Source: Tessaracoccus sp. SD287 (GTDB lineage: Bacteria; Actinomycetota; Actinomycetes; Propionibacteriales; Propionibacteriaceae). From it: 64,000 nt of DNA. Below the pieces are notes generated by a model, which was not told where the DNA came from, did no database searches, and saw only the letters and a list, made by a program, of their open reading frames with translations. Made by a program: the position numbers and the translations under genes. Shown in pieces: positions 9,248-17,753 of this stretch (its first letter is position 1; each line of letters begins with the position of its first letter). The DNA is taken from contig NZ_JADIJQ010000006.1 in assembly GCF_017355265.1 (NCBI RefSeq), positions 1 through 64,000 of the forward strand, given 5' to 3'.

Positions 9248-9374
9248 GGCCTCAGGGTAGCCCCGGGACGGCCATCTGGAACAGTGTTGCGGTCGGCCGT
9301 CTTCGCCGCGGGCGAACACCGCATTTCGTGGACCCCCCTAGCGGACGACCCCGGCGTGACCAACGATGGAGCCC

Positions 9375-10658
9375 ATGACTCTTCGTCCTGAAACCCTTGC
9401 CGTGCACGCCGGTCAGGAGACCGCCGACCCGACCACCAATGCCCGGGCGGTGCCGATCTACCAGACCACCTCGTACGTCTTCGACAGCACCGAACATGCG
9501 GCAGACCTGTTTGCCCTGCGCACCCCCGGCAACATCTACACCCGCATCATGAACCCCACCCAGAGTGTCTTCGAAGAGCGGGTGAACGCGCTGGAGGGTG
9601 GTGTCGGCGCCCTGGCCACCGCGTCCGGTGCTGCCGCGGTGACCTATGCCGTGCTGAACCTGGCCGGGGCCGGCGACAACATCGTCGCCCTGTCGACCCT
9701 GTACGGCGGCACCTTCGCCCTGTTCGCCCACACCCTGCCGCAGTTCGGCATCGAGACCCGGTTCGTCGACCCCAACAAGCCCGAGGACCTGGCCCGGCAC
9801 GTCGACGAGAACACCCGGCTGGTCTTCGGTGAGACGGTCGGCAACCCGCAGCTGAACGTCATGGACGTCGATGCCTGGGCCGAGGCGGCGCACGCCCAGG
9901 GCCTGCCCCTGGTCATCGACAACACCGTGCCCACCCCGTACCTGACCCGCATCTTCGACCACGGCGCCGACGTCGCGATCCACGCGGCGACGAAGTACCT
10001 GGGCGGCCACGGCACCTCGATGGGCGGCATCATCGTCGATTCCGGGAAGTTCGACTGGACGGCCCACGCCGACCGGTTCAAGAACCTCACCGGCCCCGAC
10101 GGCGCCTACCACGGCGTGGTGTGGACCGACGCGGCCGGCCCCGCCGCCTACATCCTGCGGGCCCGCACCGTGCTGCTGCGCAACACCGGAGCCGCCATCA
10201 CCCCGATGAACTCGTGGCTGTTCCTGCAGGGCATCGAGACGCTGCACCTGCGCATGGAGCGCCATTCGCAGAACGCGCTGGCGGTGGCGAAGTACCTGGA
10301 GCAGCACCCCGCCGTGGCGTGGGTGAACTACCCCGGTCTGGAGTCCAGCCCCTACCACCAGGTGGCCCAGCGCATCCTGAAGGGCGGCTTCGGTGGCCTG
10401 GTCGCGTTCGGGCTCAAGGCCGGACGCGAGGGCGGCTCGACCGTGGTGGAGGGCCTGGAGTTGTTCAGCCACCTGGCCAATATCGGCGACACCAAGTCGC
10501 TGGTGATCCACAACGCCTCGACCACCCACTCCCAGCTCACCGAGGAGGAACTGCAGGCGGCCGGGGTGCCGCCGGAGATGATCCGCCTGTCGGTGGGCAT
10601 CGAGCACGTGGACGACCTGATCGCCGACCTGGAGCAGGCGCTGGCCAAGCTGTCCTGA
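9375..10658 (+). CDS. metY: O-acetylhomoserine sulfhydrylase (PLP enzyme)
   Basis: Cytosolic Cys/Met-metabolism PLP enzyme that makes homocysteine from O-acetylhomoserine and sulfide. The N-terminus LRPETLAVHAGQE, the YTRIMNPTQSVFEERV segment, the SGAAAVTYAVLNL stretch and HAATKYLGGHGTSMGG with the PLP lysine (about residue 207) identify the MetY branch; the 50-residue insertion before IVDSGKFDW also fits MetY rather than MetB or MetC. Length is normal. An in-frame ATG at 9366 could be used instead, but homologues begin MTLRPET. The gene ends 8 bp from the convergent duplicated-domain gene. Confidence 0.92.
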   Translation: MTLRPETLAVHAGQETADPTTNARAVPIYQTTSYVFDSTEHAADLFALRTPGNIYTRIMNPTQSVFEERVNALEGGVGALATASGAAAVTYAVLNLAGAGDNIVALSTLYGGTFALFAHTLPQFGIETRFVDPNKPEDLARHVDENTRLVFGETVGNPQLNVMDVDAWAEAAHAQGLPLVIDNTVPTPYLTRIFDHGADVAIHAATKYLGGHGTSMGGIIVDSGKFDWTAHADRFKNLTGPDGAYHGVVWTDAAGPAAYILRARTVLLRNTGAAITPMNSWLFLQGIETLHLRMERHSQNALAVAKYLEQHPAVAWVNYPGLESSPYHQVAQRILKGGFGGLVAFGLKAGREGGSTVVEGLELFSHLANIGDTKSLVIHNASTTHSQLTEEELQAAGVPPEMIRLSVGIEHVDDLIADLEQALAKLS

Positions 10659-10666
10659 CCCTGGTT

Positions 10667-12847
10667 TCAACGAGTGGGGCTGGGCGTGGCGCCGGGCACT
10701 TGACCGGCAGGGTCACAGAGCGACGCGACCGCCCCACTCATGGAACTCCACAGCAGCGGCTTGGTGAACAGCGGCGAGCACCACCCGGGGGTCACCGCGC
10801 GCAGGTTCGTCCCGTCGTCGATGCCATTGTTGCGGCAGTTGCCGACGGTCGCGTACAACTCGCGGACGCCTTGGGCGGTGGCGAGGCGGACGACGATGGC
10901 CGACGTGTCGTGGTACTCCGCCAGGCAGCTGTCCGGAAGGTTGGGCCCGCCGCCGACCGGGGATTGTTGGATGGCGCTGAGCATCGCGCGGGCAGCGTCG
11001 CCGGTGAGGCGCTGCGAGGCGATCAGCCGTGGGCCGGGGACGGTGTCCGCGGCTGACTCCGGAGACTTCTGGTACTGGCACAGACTCAGGGAGTCGATCT
11101 GGCCGACGGCGGTCACGTCGAACTTTTCGGTGGGTCGGGTCCACGCCCACAGGTCAATGGGGGAGCGCGGTGCGCAGCCGACGTGATCCCTGGTGAAGGT
11201 CGTGGCCGTGGCCAGGATCTTGTCAGCCAGCGCCTCGTCGGCCGCCAGACCGCTGGGGACCGCCACCGTGACCAGGACATTGCCCATGTCGCGGGTTCGG
11301 TGCCAGGCCTGGAGGTCGACAGGGTCACCGTAGGGGCTGCTCAGGGAGAGGTGCATGACGTCCTGCTCACGGGGCAGCGGGCCCGGACAACCGATCGCCA
11401 TCCGCGCCAGTGACCCTGTGAAGCTTGAGTAGTAGGGCACGCTCGGGAAGCGATTCTTCGCGCCACCACACCAATCGCCACCGGGTGCGGTCGCGTAGTC
11501 CCATTCGGCGGGCACCTGGACGGCCACGTCCCGGCTGGAGACCCATTGGAATCCGTCCATGGGTGCCGGCAGGCCACTCAGCGCGGCGGGCGGGGAAGTG
11601 GGCGATGGCTGCTGCGCTGGCGAGGTCCGGGGCACAGGTGTGGGCGTCGGGCTCGGGGCGAGTGGGAAGCATGCCTCGCCCACCCTTGAGCTCATCTGCA
11701 GCACCCCCACGGGTTCAGTTCTGGTTGCCGGTCCGCACCAGTCGGCCATGGTTGTCCGCACGGCGGTGCCGTCGTCAATGCCGCCATGGCAGTCGTCGAC
11801 GTAGACGTACAGCTCGCGAGGTCCGGAACTGGTCTGCAACATCAACACCAGCCCGTCATTCTGTGCTGCGGTCGCGGCGCATCGGGCGACCTTCGCCGGG
11901 TCGGTCGCGGGAGCGGACCGGATGGCCTGGAGCAGTCCCTGAACCTCGGCGGCAGGAATGACCGCGGAGGCCACCAATCTCGGCCCGGGCTGCTGGTCCT
12001 CGGCCGCCGTGGTGGGACGTTCGTACTGGCATACGGAGATCGACGTCACCTCCGACAGCACCTCGATGTCGGAGGCCGGCGCGGGACGGACCCACGGCAG
12101 CCGGTCTATGGGCGAGCGGGGCGTGCATCCGGCCTGGTCAGCGGTGAACGTGATGGCACTGGCCAGGATCTTCTCGGCGAGGGCCTCATCCTCGGCCGAA
12201 CCGCTGGGCACGGCGACGGCCACCTGGATACCGCTCACCTCCTTGACCCGGTACCACTCAGGGAAGGGGTCGGACGTGTTGCCACGAACGAGCCGAAGAT
12301 GCATGACGTCACGCTCACGGGTCAGCGTCCCGGGACAGGCGATCGCCACCATCGGCACGACGCCGGTGAAGGTGGAGTAGTAGGGCTCCTCCTGCGGTTT
12401 CCCTTCCAGGCTGCAGAGGTTCGTGAATTGAGGGGCATTGGCAAACCCCCAGGTACCGGGCACCTGAACCGCGACGTCGCGCGACGACACCCACTGGAAA
12501 CCGGGTTCGGGTGCCGGCAGCGAGCCCAGCTGTGGTCCGGTCGCCGTCGCCGGGGGTGGCGTGCTGACCAAAGACGTCGGACCGTCTGCCACCTCGTTCA
12601 GGCTGAACTGGCGGATCGCCAGCGCGCCGATCATGGCCACCACGATGACTGCCGCGGCCACCGCCAGCCAGTGCAGTCGGGGCCCTGTCCGGGTCGGAAC
12701 CGAGATGCCTTCCGAATTGACGTCGCCGGCGTGTGTCGCGAAGGCATCCCGGAATGCCTGCTCTGTCCGCCCGTCGTCCGGAGCGCGGTCGTCCGGAGCT
12801 GGGGAATCCGGGGGCGTCAGGTTCTGCGGGTTCTGGTCGTCGGTCAT
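10667..12847 (-). CDS. Membrane-anchored protein with duplicated exposed domain, sigma-factor partner
   Basis: A 726-residue protein. Residues 1-58 are acidic/Pro-rich and cytosolic, 59-78 form one transmembrane helix, and the rest is exposed. Two homologous units of about 290 residues start near 110 and 425; both open with LPAP..GFQWVSSRDVAVQVP, share a PYYS.FTG...IACPG/IGCPG segment, a RE.DVMHL segment and C..RSPID, and end with conserved Cys-rich loops. They are joined by a Pro/Thr/Ser linker. The ATG overlaps the stop of the ECF sigma gene (ATGA), the usual arrangement for an anti-sigma or sensor protein, but no zinc-binding anti-sigma HxxxCxxC motif is visible, so the regulatory role is inferred. 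Confidence 0.78.
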   Translation of the reverse strand: MTDDQNPQNLTPPDSPAPDDRAPDDGRTEQAFRDAFATHAGDVNSEGISVPTRTGPRLHWLAVAAAVIVVAMIGALAIRQFSLNEVADGPTSLVSTPPPATATGPQLGSLPAPEPGFQWVSSRDVAVQVPGTWGFANAPQFTNLCSLEGKPQEEPYYSTFTGVVPMVAIACPGTLTRERDVMHLRLVRGNTSDPFPEWYRVKEVSGIQVAVAVPSGSAEDEALAEKILASAITFTADQAGCTPRSPIDRLPWVRPAPASDIEVLSEVTSISVCQYERPTTAAEDQQPGPRLVASAVIPAAEVQGLLQAIRSAPATDPAKVARCAATAAQNDGLVLMLQTSSGPRELYVYVDDCHGGIDDGTAVRTTMADWCGPATRTEPVGVLQMSSRVGEACFPLAPSPTPTPVPRTSPAQQPSPTSPPAALSGLPAPMDGFQWVSSRDVAVQVPAEWDYATAPGGDWCGGAKNRFPSVPYYSSFTGSLARMAIGCPGPLPREQDVMHLSLSSPYGDPVDLQAWHRTRDMGNVLVTVAVPSGLAADEALADKILATATTFTRDHVGCAPRSPIDLWAWTRPTEKFDVTAVGQIDSLSLCQYQKSPESAADTVPGPRLIASQRLTGDAARAMLSAIQQSPVGGGPNLPDSCLAEYHDTSAIVVRLATAQGVRELYATVGNCRNNGIDDGTNLRAVTPGWCSPLFTKPLLWSSMSGAVASLCDPAGQVPGATPSPTR

Positions 12848-13347
12848 GATTTCAGGTCCTCCCGGGTGAGTCGGGGCTGCATGGCCACCAGGGCACGGTG
12901 CAGGTGGGAGCGCACGGTGGCCTCGGGCATGTCGAGGACGATGGCGATCTCCTGGTGGGGCAGGTCAGCCCAGTAGCGCAGCACCACCACGGCCCGTTGG
13001 CTCGGCGGCAGTTCGCCACACAGCTGCCAGGCGAGCACGGCGTCGGTGGTTCGTCCGGGTTCGTCGGTTGCTTCGGGACGTTCGGAGGTCGGCGGCAGGG
13101 GAGCCTCGTGGCGGCCGTGTCGACGCCAGCGGTCGACCGTGGCATTGGTGATGGAACGGCGGGCATAGGCCAACGGGTCGCCGGCGCGGATCAGGTGCTG
13201 CCAGCGCTTGTGGATTGCCAGCAGCACGTCCTGGACGATGTCGCGGGCCTCTTCGCGGTCGTGGCAGACCAAGTAGGCATACGAGACCAGGTGTCCCTGG
13301 TGCTCGGCAACCCACCGCTCGAAATCGGTCTCCACATCCCTATCCAC
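12844..13347 (-). CDS. ECF RNA polymerase sigma factor (SigE-like)
   Basis: A 167-residue extracytoplasmic-function sigma factor. Region 2 (about residues 10-75) includes ARDIVQDVLLAIHKRW, which contacts the -10 element; region 4 (about 105-160) has LPPSQRAVVVLRYWADLPHQEIAIVLDMPEATVRSHLHRAL, a clear helix-turn-helix of the SigE-50/SigM actinobacterial type. The start at 13347 is a GTG; an inner GTG with GATAGGGAT ahead of it is an alternative. It is coupled by 4 nt to the membrane-anchored duplicated-domain gene, likely its regulator or target. Confidence 0.92.
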   Translation of the reverse strand: MDRDVETDFERWVAEHQGHLVSYAYLVCHDREEARDIVQDVLLAIHKRWQHLIRAGDPLAYARRSITNATVDRWRRHGRHEAPLPPTSERPEATDEPGRTTDAVLAWQLCGELPPSQRAVVVLRYWADLPHQEIAIVLDMPEATVRSHLHRALVAMQPRLTREDLKS

Positions 13348-13374
13348 GTCGATGGCGACCGTTTCGTTGCATTA

Positions 13375-13406
13375 TCACGGCGAAATCTTGGTCACGGCGA
13401 AATCTT
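13375..13406. repeat. Two-copy 15-bp direct repeat over a gene end
   Basis: TCACGGCGAAATCTT occurs at 13375-13389 and 13392-13406 with a 2-bp spacer (period 17). The second copy contains the stop codon of the mannosyltransferase-like gene, so the duplication left the protein end intact and moved an old copy into the sigma-factor upstream region. Confidence 0.75.
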
Positions 13407-14585
13407 CGACGTGGTGACCAGCTCGACGCCCCACCAGGCACTGGCCACGCTCGCCACGGCGCAGCAGCTGATGAGCAGTGGCCGCAGCAGCCACCGTCCT
13501 CGCCCCCGGGCCCAGGCCCACGACACCGCCAGCGCCACCGGCAGGACCAGCCCGAAGGCCGGCAGCAGGTAGCGCTCCCGGGAATGGAAGTAGGTCTGGG
13601 TGGCGGCCATCATCAGCCAGGTCACCGCGGCATGCACGGCCACCGGCCACCACCCCGGGCGTCGCCAGGCGATCAGCAGCAGCGCCACCAGCAGCATCGT
13701 CCAGACCGGCAGCGTCCAGGCCACCGCCGTGGTGGTCTCATACCCGGTCGGCTGCTCGGTGGTCAGGGCTGCGCGCCACAGCCGCCAGGTCGTCGTCACG
13801 GGCCCCATCCGCAGGTTCCAGCGCTCCTGGATGTCGCCGTACCCGGCGAGGCTGCCGGTGCGCCAGGCCACGTGGGCGAAGGCCAGGGCCAACCCGGACG
13901 TGGACAGCAGTCCGGCCCCGATGATGGTGACCCGTGCGGTGCCCACCCGGTGGCGGGTGGCCGGCAGCAGGCTGAGCGCCAGCAACACCAGCAGGTAACC
14001 ACCGACGGCGGCCAGGGTGGCGGCACCGGTGGGGCGGGTGAACCCGGCCAGCGCACACAACAGCCCGGCCAGCCAGTAGCGGCGCTGCACCAGGGCGTAG
14101 CACGACCAGGCCGTCAACGCCGTGAACAGTCCCTCGGAATAGGGCATCACCTGCAGGAAGCTGCGCGGCAGCAGTCCCCAGCCCAGGGCCAGGGCGACAC
14201 CGACGGCGCGGTTGGCCAACCGGACGCCCAGGGCGAACAGTCCCCAGGCCGCAGCCAGGCTGCCGAGCAGGGAGACGGCCAGCAGGGCATGGGCCACGTC
14301 GAGACCCGGCGCCAGCGCGAGCAGGCGTCCGGCCAGCGGGTAGAGCGGGAAGAACGCCAGGTTGGAGTTGATCTCGTGGCCGGCCGCGTCATAGGCGGGG
14401 TAGTGGTAGCCCTCAACGGCGATCTCCAGGTAGCGCGGACCGTCCCACTGGAACATGTCGGCCAGATAACCCCGCTCGGTGGTGGCGACCAGCAGAGCCA
14501 GGAAGAGCAGTTTCTGCAGGAAGAACAGCGCTAGCACCCACCACACCTGTCGCAGGCCCACGCGGGGTCGGGCGGGCACGGGCAT
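13392..14585 (-). CDS. PIG-V/DPM-type mannosyltransferase-like membrane protein
   Basis: A 397-residue polytopic protein resembling the GT-C mannosyltransferases of the PIG-V type, which use polyprenyl-linked mannose at the outer face of the membrane. Typical segments are QWDGPRYLEIAVEGYHYPAY (acidic/aromatic first loop), AFFPLYPLAGRLLA, MPYSEGLFTALTAWSCY and AGLLCALAGFTRPTGAA; eight to ten further helices follow. In actinobacteria such enzymes act on lipoglycans or glycoproteins; the acceptor here is unknown. The ATG at 14585 gives the expected Arg-rich cytosolic start. No glycosylation genes are adjacent. Confidence 0.8.
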   Translation of the reverse strand: MPVPARPRVGLRQVWWVLALFFLQKLLFLALLVATTERGYLADMFQWDGPRYLEIAVEGYHYPAYDAAGHEINSNLAFFPLYPLAGRLLALAPGLDVAHALLAVSLLGSLAAAWGLFALGVRLANRAVGVALALGWGLLPRSFLQVMPYSEGLFTALTAWSCYALVQRRYWLAGLLCALAGFTRPTGAATLAAVGGYLLVLLALSLLPATRHRVGTARVTIIGAGLLSTSGLALAFAHVAWRTGSLAGYGDIQERWNLRMGPVTTTWRLWRAALTTEQPTGYETTTAVAWTLPVWTMLLVALLLIAWRRPGWWPVAVHAAVTWLMMAATQTYFHSRERYLLPAFGLVLPVALAVSWAWARGRGRWLLRPLLISCCAVASVASAWWGVELVTTSKISP

Positions 14586-14731
14586 CAGCAGTCCTGGTGG
14601 TCGCAGGGGCGGGGTGCTGCCAATCTAGACGACCCACCCGGACCGCCCATGACCGCCGGGCCGAGCCAAGGATGCTGGACGGATTCGGCCCCATCCCGTC
14701 GTCGGGGCGAACTGAATGATCAGATGAGGAC

Positions 14732-15064
14732 ATGACGATCACCGACAGCGACCTGGCGGGACGGGTCCGTGCCGCCCTGGTCACCGAGAGCCCGCTGCAG
14801 GAGGTGCCCATGTTCGGCGGCCTGGCCTTCATGGTGAACGAGCGGCTGATGGTCTCGGTCGGCGCTGACGCGACGCTGCTGGTTCGCATCGACCCGGCCC
14901 GCAGCGAGCAGTTGCTGCGTGAGCGTGGCGAGGCTCGACTGGCCGAGATGGGTGGACGGACGATGGGTCCGGCGTGGTTGCGGATCGACGCCGAGGCGAT
15001 CGCCGGCGATGAGTTCCTGAACTTCTGGATCGCCGAAGCCCGCGCCTTCAACGCCAAGGCGTGA
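14732..15064 (+). CDS. TfoX N-terminal domain protein
   Basis: A 110-residue protein with the TfoX/Sxy N-terminal fold: residues 26-45 (VPMFGGLAFMVNERLMVSVG) are the family hallmark, followed by LLVRIDP and a C-terminal FLNFWIAEARAFNA segment. In gamma-proteobacteria TfoX regulates competence, but stand-alone actinobacterial versions lack the C-terminal domain and have no established role. GAGG lies 5 nt before the ATG. It is convergent with cobT across a strong hairpin. Confidence 0.85.
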   Translation: MTITDSDLAGRVRAALVTESPLQEVPMFGGLAFMVNERLMVSVGADATLLVRIDPARSEQLLRERGEARLAEMGGRTMGPAWLRIDAEAIAGDEFLNFWIAEARAFNAKA

Positions 15065-15129
15065 GCCATCGGGACGGCGGCCAAGTCTCGTGGGCTTGTG
15101 TCACCGGCGTTTGCTGCATCGAGCGCGGA

Positions 15130-15155
15130 CGGTGGGGCTTCCCATCGCCCCACCG
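15130..15155. terminator. Bidirectional terminator-like hairpin between tfoX-like gene and cobT
   Basis: A perfect 9-bp stem, CGGTGGGGC at 15130-15138 with GCCCCACCG at 15147-15155, and an 8-nt loop, placed between two convergent genes and 12 bp past the cobT stop. There is no T tract on either side, as is common for actinobacterial terminators. Confidence 0.65.
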
Positions 15156-15167
15156 AGGCCAGCGGTC

Positions 15168-16232
15168 TCAGTTGTCGTCGCCGATGCCTGCCTCTTCGAA
15201 GGTGGCCATCTCGACAAGTATTTTCGCCGACGCCTGCACCATCGGCAGGGCGAGTGCGGCACCGGTTCCTTCACCCAGACGCAGCCCAAGGTCGACCAGT
15301 GACTCGAGCCCCAGATGCTGGACAGCGGTGCGGATACCGGGCTCGACGCCGGCGTGGCCGGAGATCAGGTAGCCGCGCACATCCTCGTTGAGGCCCACGG
15401 CCACACAAGCGGCCGAGCAGGCGATGACGCCGTCCAGGATGACCGGTACCTTGCGAGCAGCACCAGCCAGGATGAAGCCCGCCAGGGCGGCATGCTCGAG
15501 GCCGCCGACGGCGGCCAGGACCCCCAGGGGGTCGGAGGCGTCGGGCTGGTGCAGTTGTAGGGCGCGTTCGATGATCTCGGTCTTGTGGGCCAGCATGTCG
15601 TCGTTCGCTCCAGCACCCCGACCGGTGACGGCGGCGACCTCGGCGCGGGAGAAGACCGCGATGAGGGCACTGGAGGGAGTGGTGTTGCCAATGCCCATCT
15701 CGCCGGTCATCAGGCAGGCGGCGCCGGCGTCGAGTGCCTGCTGCGCGGTCGCGATGCCGACCTCGAGGGCGGCGACAGCCTCCTCGCGGGTCATGGCGGG
15801 CTCGACCGAGAGGTCAGCGGTGCCCTTGCGAACGTTCATCCGGCGGATGAGGGGCTGGTCAGGGTAATCGCCCGCGACGCCGACGTCGGTGAGCAGCGTG
15901 GTGGCACCGGCGTGGCGGGACAACACGTTGATGGCAGCACCGCCAGCCGCCATGTTCATCAGCATGCCGACGGTGATGTCCTGGGGCCAAGGGCTGACTC
16001 CTTGCGCGCAGACGCCATGGTCGCCGGCGAACACCCCGACGACGGCCGGTTCGGGCACCGGCGGCGGACAGGTGCCGGCGATGCCGGCCAGCTTGATGCC
16101 GACCCGTTCGAGGACGCCCAGGGAACCGGGCACTTTGGTCAACTGGTCCTGTCGCTGCGTGGCTGCTGTCATGGCGGCGGCGTCGACGGGAGTGATGGCA
16201 TCGAGGGTCTGCTGGAGCAGAGACACGAACAT
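15168..16232 (-). CDS. cobT: Nicotinate-nucleotide--dimethylbenzimidazole phosphoribosyltransferase
   Basis: Makes alpha-ribazole phosphate for the lower axial ligand of cobalamin from nicotinate mononucleotide and dimethylbenzimidazole. The 354-residue protein carries family signatures VGVFAGDHGVCAQGVSPWPQ, TGEMGIGNTTPSSALIA, ILDGVIACSAACVA and, near the C-terminus, LRLGEGTGAALALP with the catalytic Glu. The ATG at 16232 has GAAAGG at ribosome-site distance. It is monocistronic and divergent from cobK with only 31 bp between the two start codons. cobU and cobS, often adjacent to cobT, are absent here. Confidence 0.94.
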   Translation of the reverse strand: MFVSLLQQTLDAITPVDAAAMTAATQRQDQLTKVPGSLGVLERVGIKLAGIAGTCPPPVPEPAVVGVFAGDHGVCAQGVSPWPQDITVGMLMNMAAGGAAINVLSRHAGATTLLTDVGVAGDYPDQPLIRRMNVRKGTADLSVEPAMTREEAVAALEVGIATAQQALDAGAACLMTGEMGIGNTTPSSALIAVFSRAEVAAVTGRGAGANDDMLAHKTEIIERALQLHQPDASDPLGVLAAVGGLEHAALAGFILAGAARKVPVILDGVIACSAACVAVGLNEDVRGYLISGHAGVEPGIRTAVQHLGLESLVDLGLRLGEGTGAALALPMVQASAKILVEMATFEEAGIGDDN

Positions 16233-16263
16233 GGGTGTGGCCTTTCGATGGTTGGATGGCGTC

Positions 16264-17040
16264 ATGATCTTGGTGTTGGGGGGGACGGTGGAGGGCCGGC
16301 GGCTGGCCGCTGGCCTGGCGGCTGACGGGTATGCCGTGCTGCTCTCACTCGGCGGGCGCACCGCGAACCCACGCCTGCCCGAGGGCGTGGAGGTGCGATG
16401 CGGCGGATTTGGCGGCGCCGAGGGTCTGGCGACCTTCTTGCGTGAGCATGACTGTCGCGTCGTCGCCGATGCCACCCACCCGTTCGCCGAGGCGATCACG
16501 GCCAACGCGGCCCAGGCCTGCGTCGCCGCTGACGCCGCGTTGGTGCGCCTGGAGCGGCCGAGTTGGGCCGACCACCCCAACGCTGCCGGGTGGAGCTGGG
16601 TCGACGGACATGCCGCTGCGGCGGCACGCGCTCGCAGTCTGGGCCAGCGGGTCCTGCTCACGGTGGGTCGCCAGCACACGTTGGACTACGTCGACGAACT
16701 GGGTGGCAGCTTCGTCCTCGCTCGCGTCGCGGAAGCCCCGCAGGGCACCCTGCCTGACGCCTGGCGTCTCGTCGAGGCCCGGGGGCCGTTCATCCTGTCC
16801 GACGAGGTGGCGCTGATGCGCGAACACCGCATCGACGTGCTGGTGACCAAGGACGCCGGCGGGGTGGCCACCGAGGCCAAACTGGACGCCGCGCGCCGGT
16901 GTGGGGCGCACGTCGTGATGCTGCGACGCCCCTCGTCCCAGCCGGAAGGCACCACTGTCATGTCCGTGGACGAGGCGTTGGTGGCGGTGAAGGGACTCGC
17001 TCATGAAGCGGGCATGGTCAGGTGCCCGCCTGCCACCTGA
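16264..17040 (+). CDS. cobK: Precorrin-6A reductase (CobK/CbiJ)
   Basis: NADPH-dependent reduction of (cobalt-)precorrin-6A to 6B. The 258-residue protein begins MILVLGGTVEGRRLAAGLA (nucleotide-binding strand), then CRVVADATHPFAEAIT, LLTVGRQHTLDYVDE and LVTKDAGGVATEAKLDAA, all typical of CbiJ/CobK. The ATG at 16264 gives the canonical start. It is the only B12 gene in this part on the plus strand. Its last 40 bp overlap the convergent end of cobA, so the two 3' ends are antisense to each other. Confidence 0.92.
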   Translation: MILVLGGTVEGRRLAAGLAADGYAVLLSLGGRTANPRLPEGVEVRCGGFGGAEGLATFLREHDCRVVADATHPFAEAITANAAQACVAADAALVRLERPSWADHPNAAGWSWVDGHAAAAARARSLGQRVLLTVGRQHTLDYVDELGGSFVLARVAEAPQGTLPDAWRLVEARGPFILSDEVALMREHRIDVLVTKDAGGVATEAKLDAARRCGAHVVMLRRPSSQPEGTTVMSVDEALVAVKGLAHEAGMVRCPPAT

Positions 17041-17753
17041 CCAACGACCACGATGGCGGGGGGTCGGATGCCCTTGTCGCGGGCCATCGTCGCCACGTCG
17101 CCCAAGGTGCTGAAGTGGGCCTCCTGGTCGGGAAGTGAGCCTTCGACGAGGATGGCGGCCGGAGTGTCCGGCGCCAGCCCGGAGTCGATCAGGCATGCCG
17201 TGATCTCCGGCAGGTATTTCACCGCCATCAACAGCACGAGCGTCGTATTGGAGGTGGCCAACGAGGGCCAGTCGACACTGCTGCGCTCATCCCCGGGCGG
17301 CACGTGGCCCGAGACGACGGTGAACCCCTGCACCAGTGAGCGGTGGGTGACGGGTACCCCGGCCAGGGCCGGCACCGACACCGACGAGGTGACACCCGGG
17401 ATCACCCGCACCGGGACACCCGCCTCGGCGCAGGCGATCCACTCCTCACCGCCGCGTCCGAAGACGTACGGGTCACCGCCCTTCAACCGGACGACCTTCC
17501 GGCCGGCCTCGGCCTGGTCGATGAGGATGCGATTGATGCGTTCTTGTGGGGTGAAGGCGCCACGCGGGATCTTCCCGACGTTGATCAGTTCGACGTGTTC
17601 GGGCAGGTCGTCCAGCAACGAGATGGGTCCGAGGCGGTCGTGGACGATGACGTCGGCCTGCTGAAGGGCTCGCAGTCCGGCGACCGTGATCAGGTCAGGG
17701 TCGCCCGGGCCGCCCCCGACGAGGATGACTTCGCCAGCGGCTATAGGCTTCAT
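17001..17753 (-). CDS. cobA: Uroporphyrinogen-III C-methyltransferase
   Basis: SAM-dependent double methylation of uroporphyrinogen III to precorrin-2, the branch point from haem to B12 and siroheme. The 250-residue tetrapyrrole methylase shows VGGGPGDPDLITVAGLRAL (residues 12-30), VRLKGGDPYVFGRGGEEW and VIPGVTSSVSVPA. The ATG at 17753 overlaps the stop of the cobB-cobC gene (ATGA) and has AAGGAAG ahead of it. It is the last gene of the riboswitch-led leftward operon. It stands alone, without the uroporphyrinogen synthase or CysG extensions seen in some relatives. Confidence 0.94.
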   Translation of the reverse strand: MKPIAAGEVILVGGGPGDPDLITVAGLRALQQADVIVHDRLGPISLLDDLPEHVELINVGKIPRGAFTPQERINRILIDQAEAGRKVVRLKGGDPYVFGRGGEEWIACAEAGVPVRVIPGVTSSVSVPALAGVPVTHRSLVQGFTVVSGHVPPGDERSSVDWPSLATSNTTLVLLMAVKYLPEITACLIDSGLAPDTPAAILVEGSLPDQEAHFSTLGDVATMARDKGIRPPAIVVVGQVAGGHLTMPAS

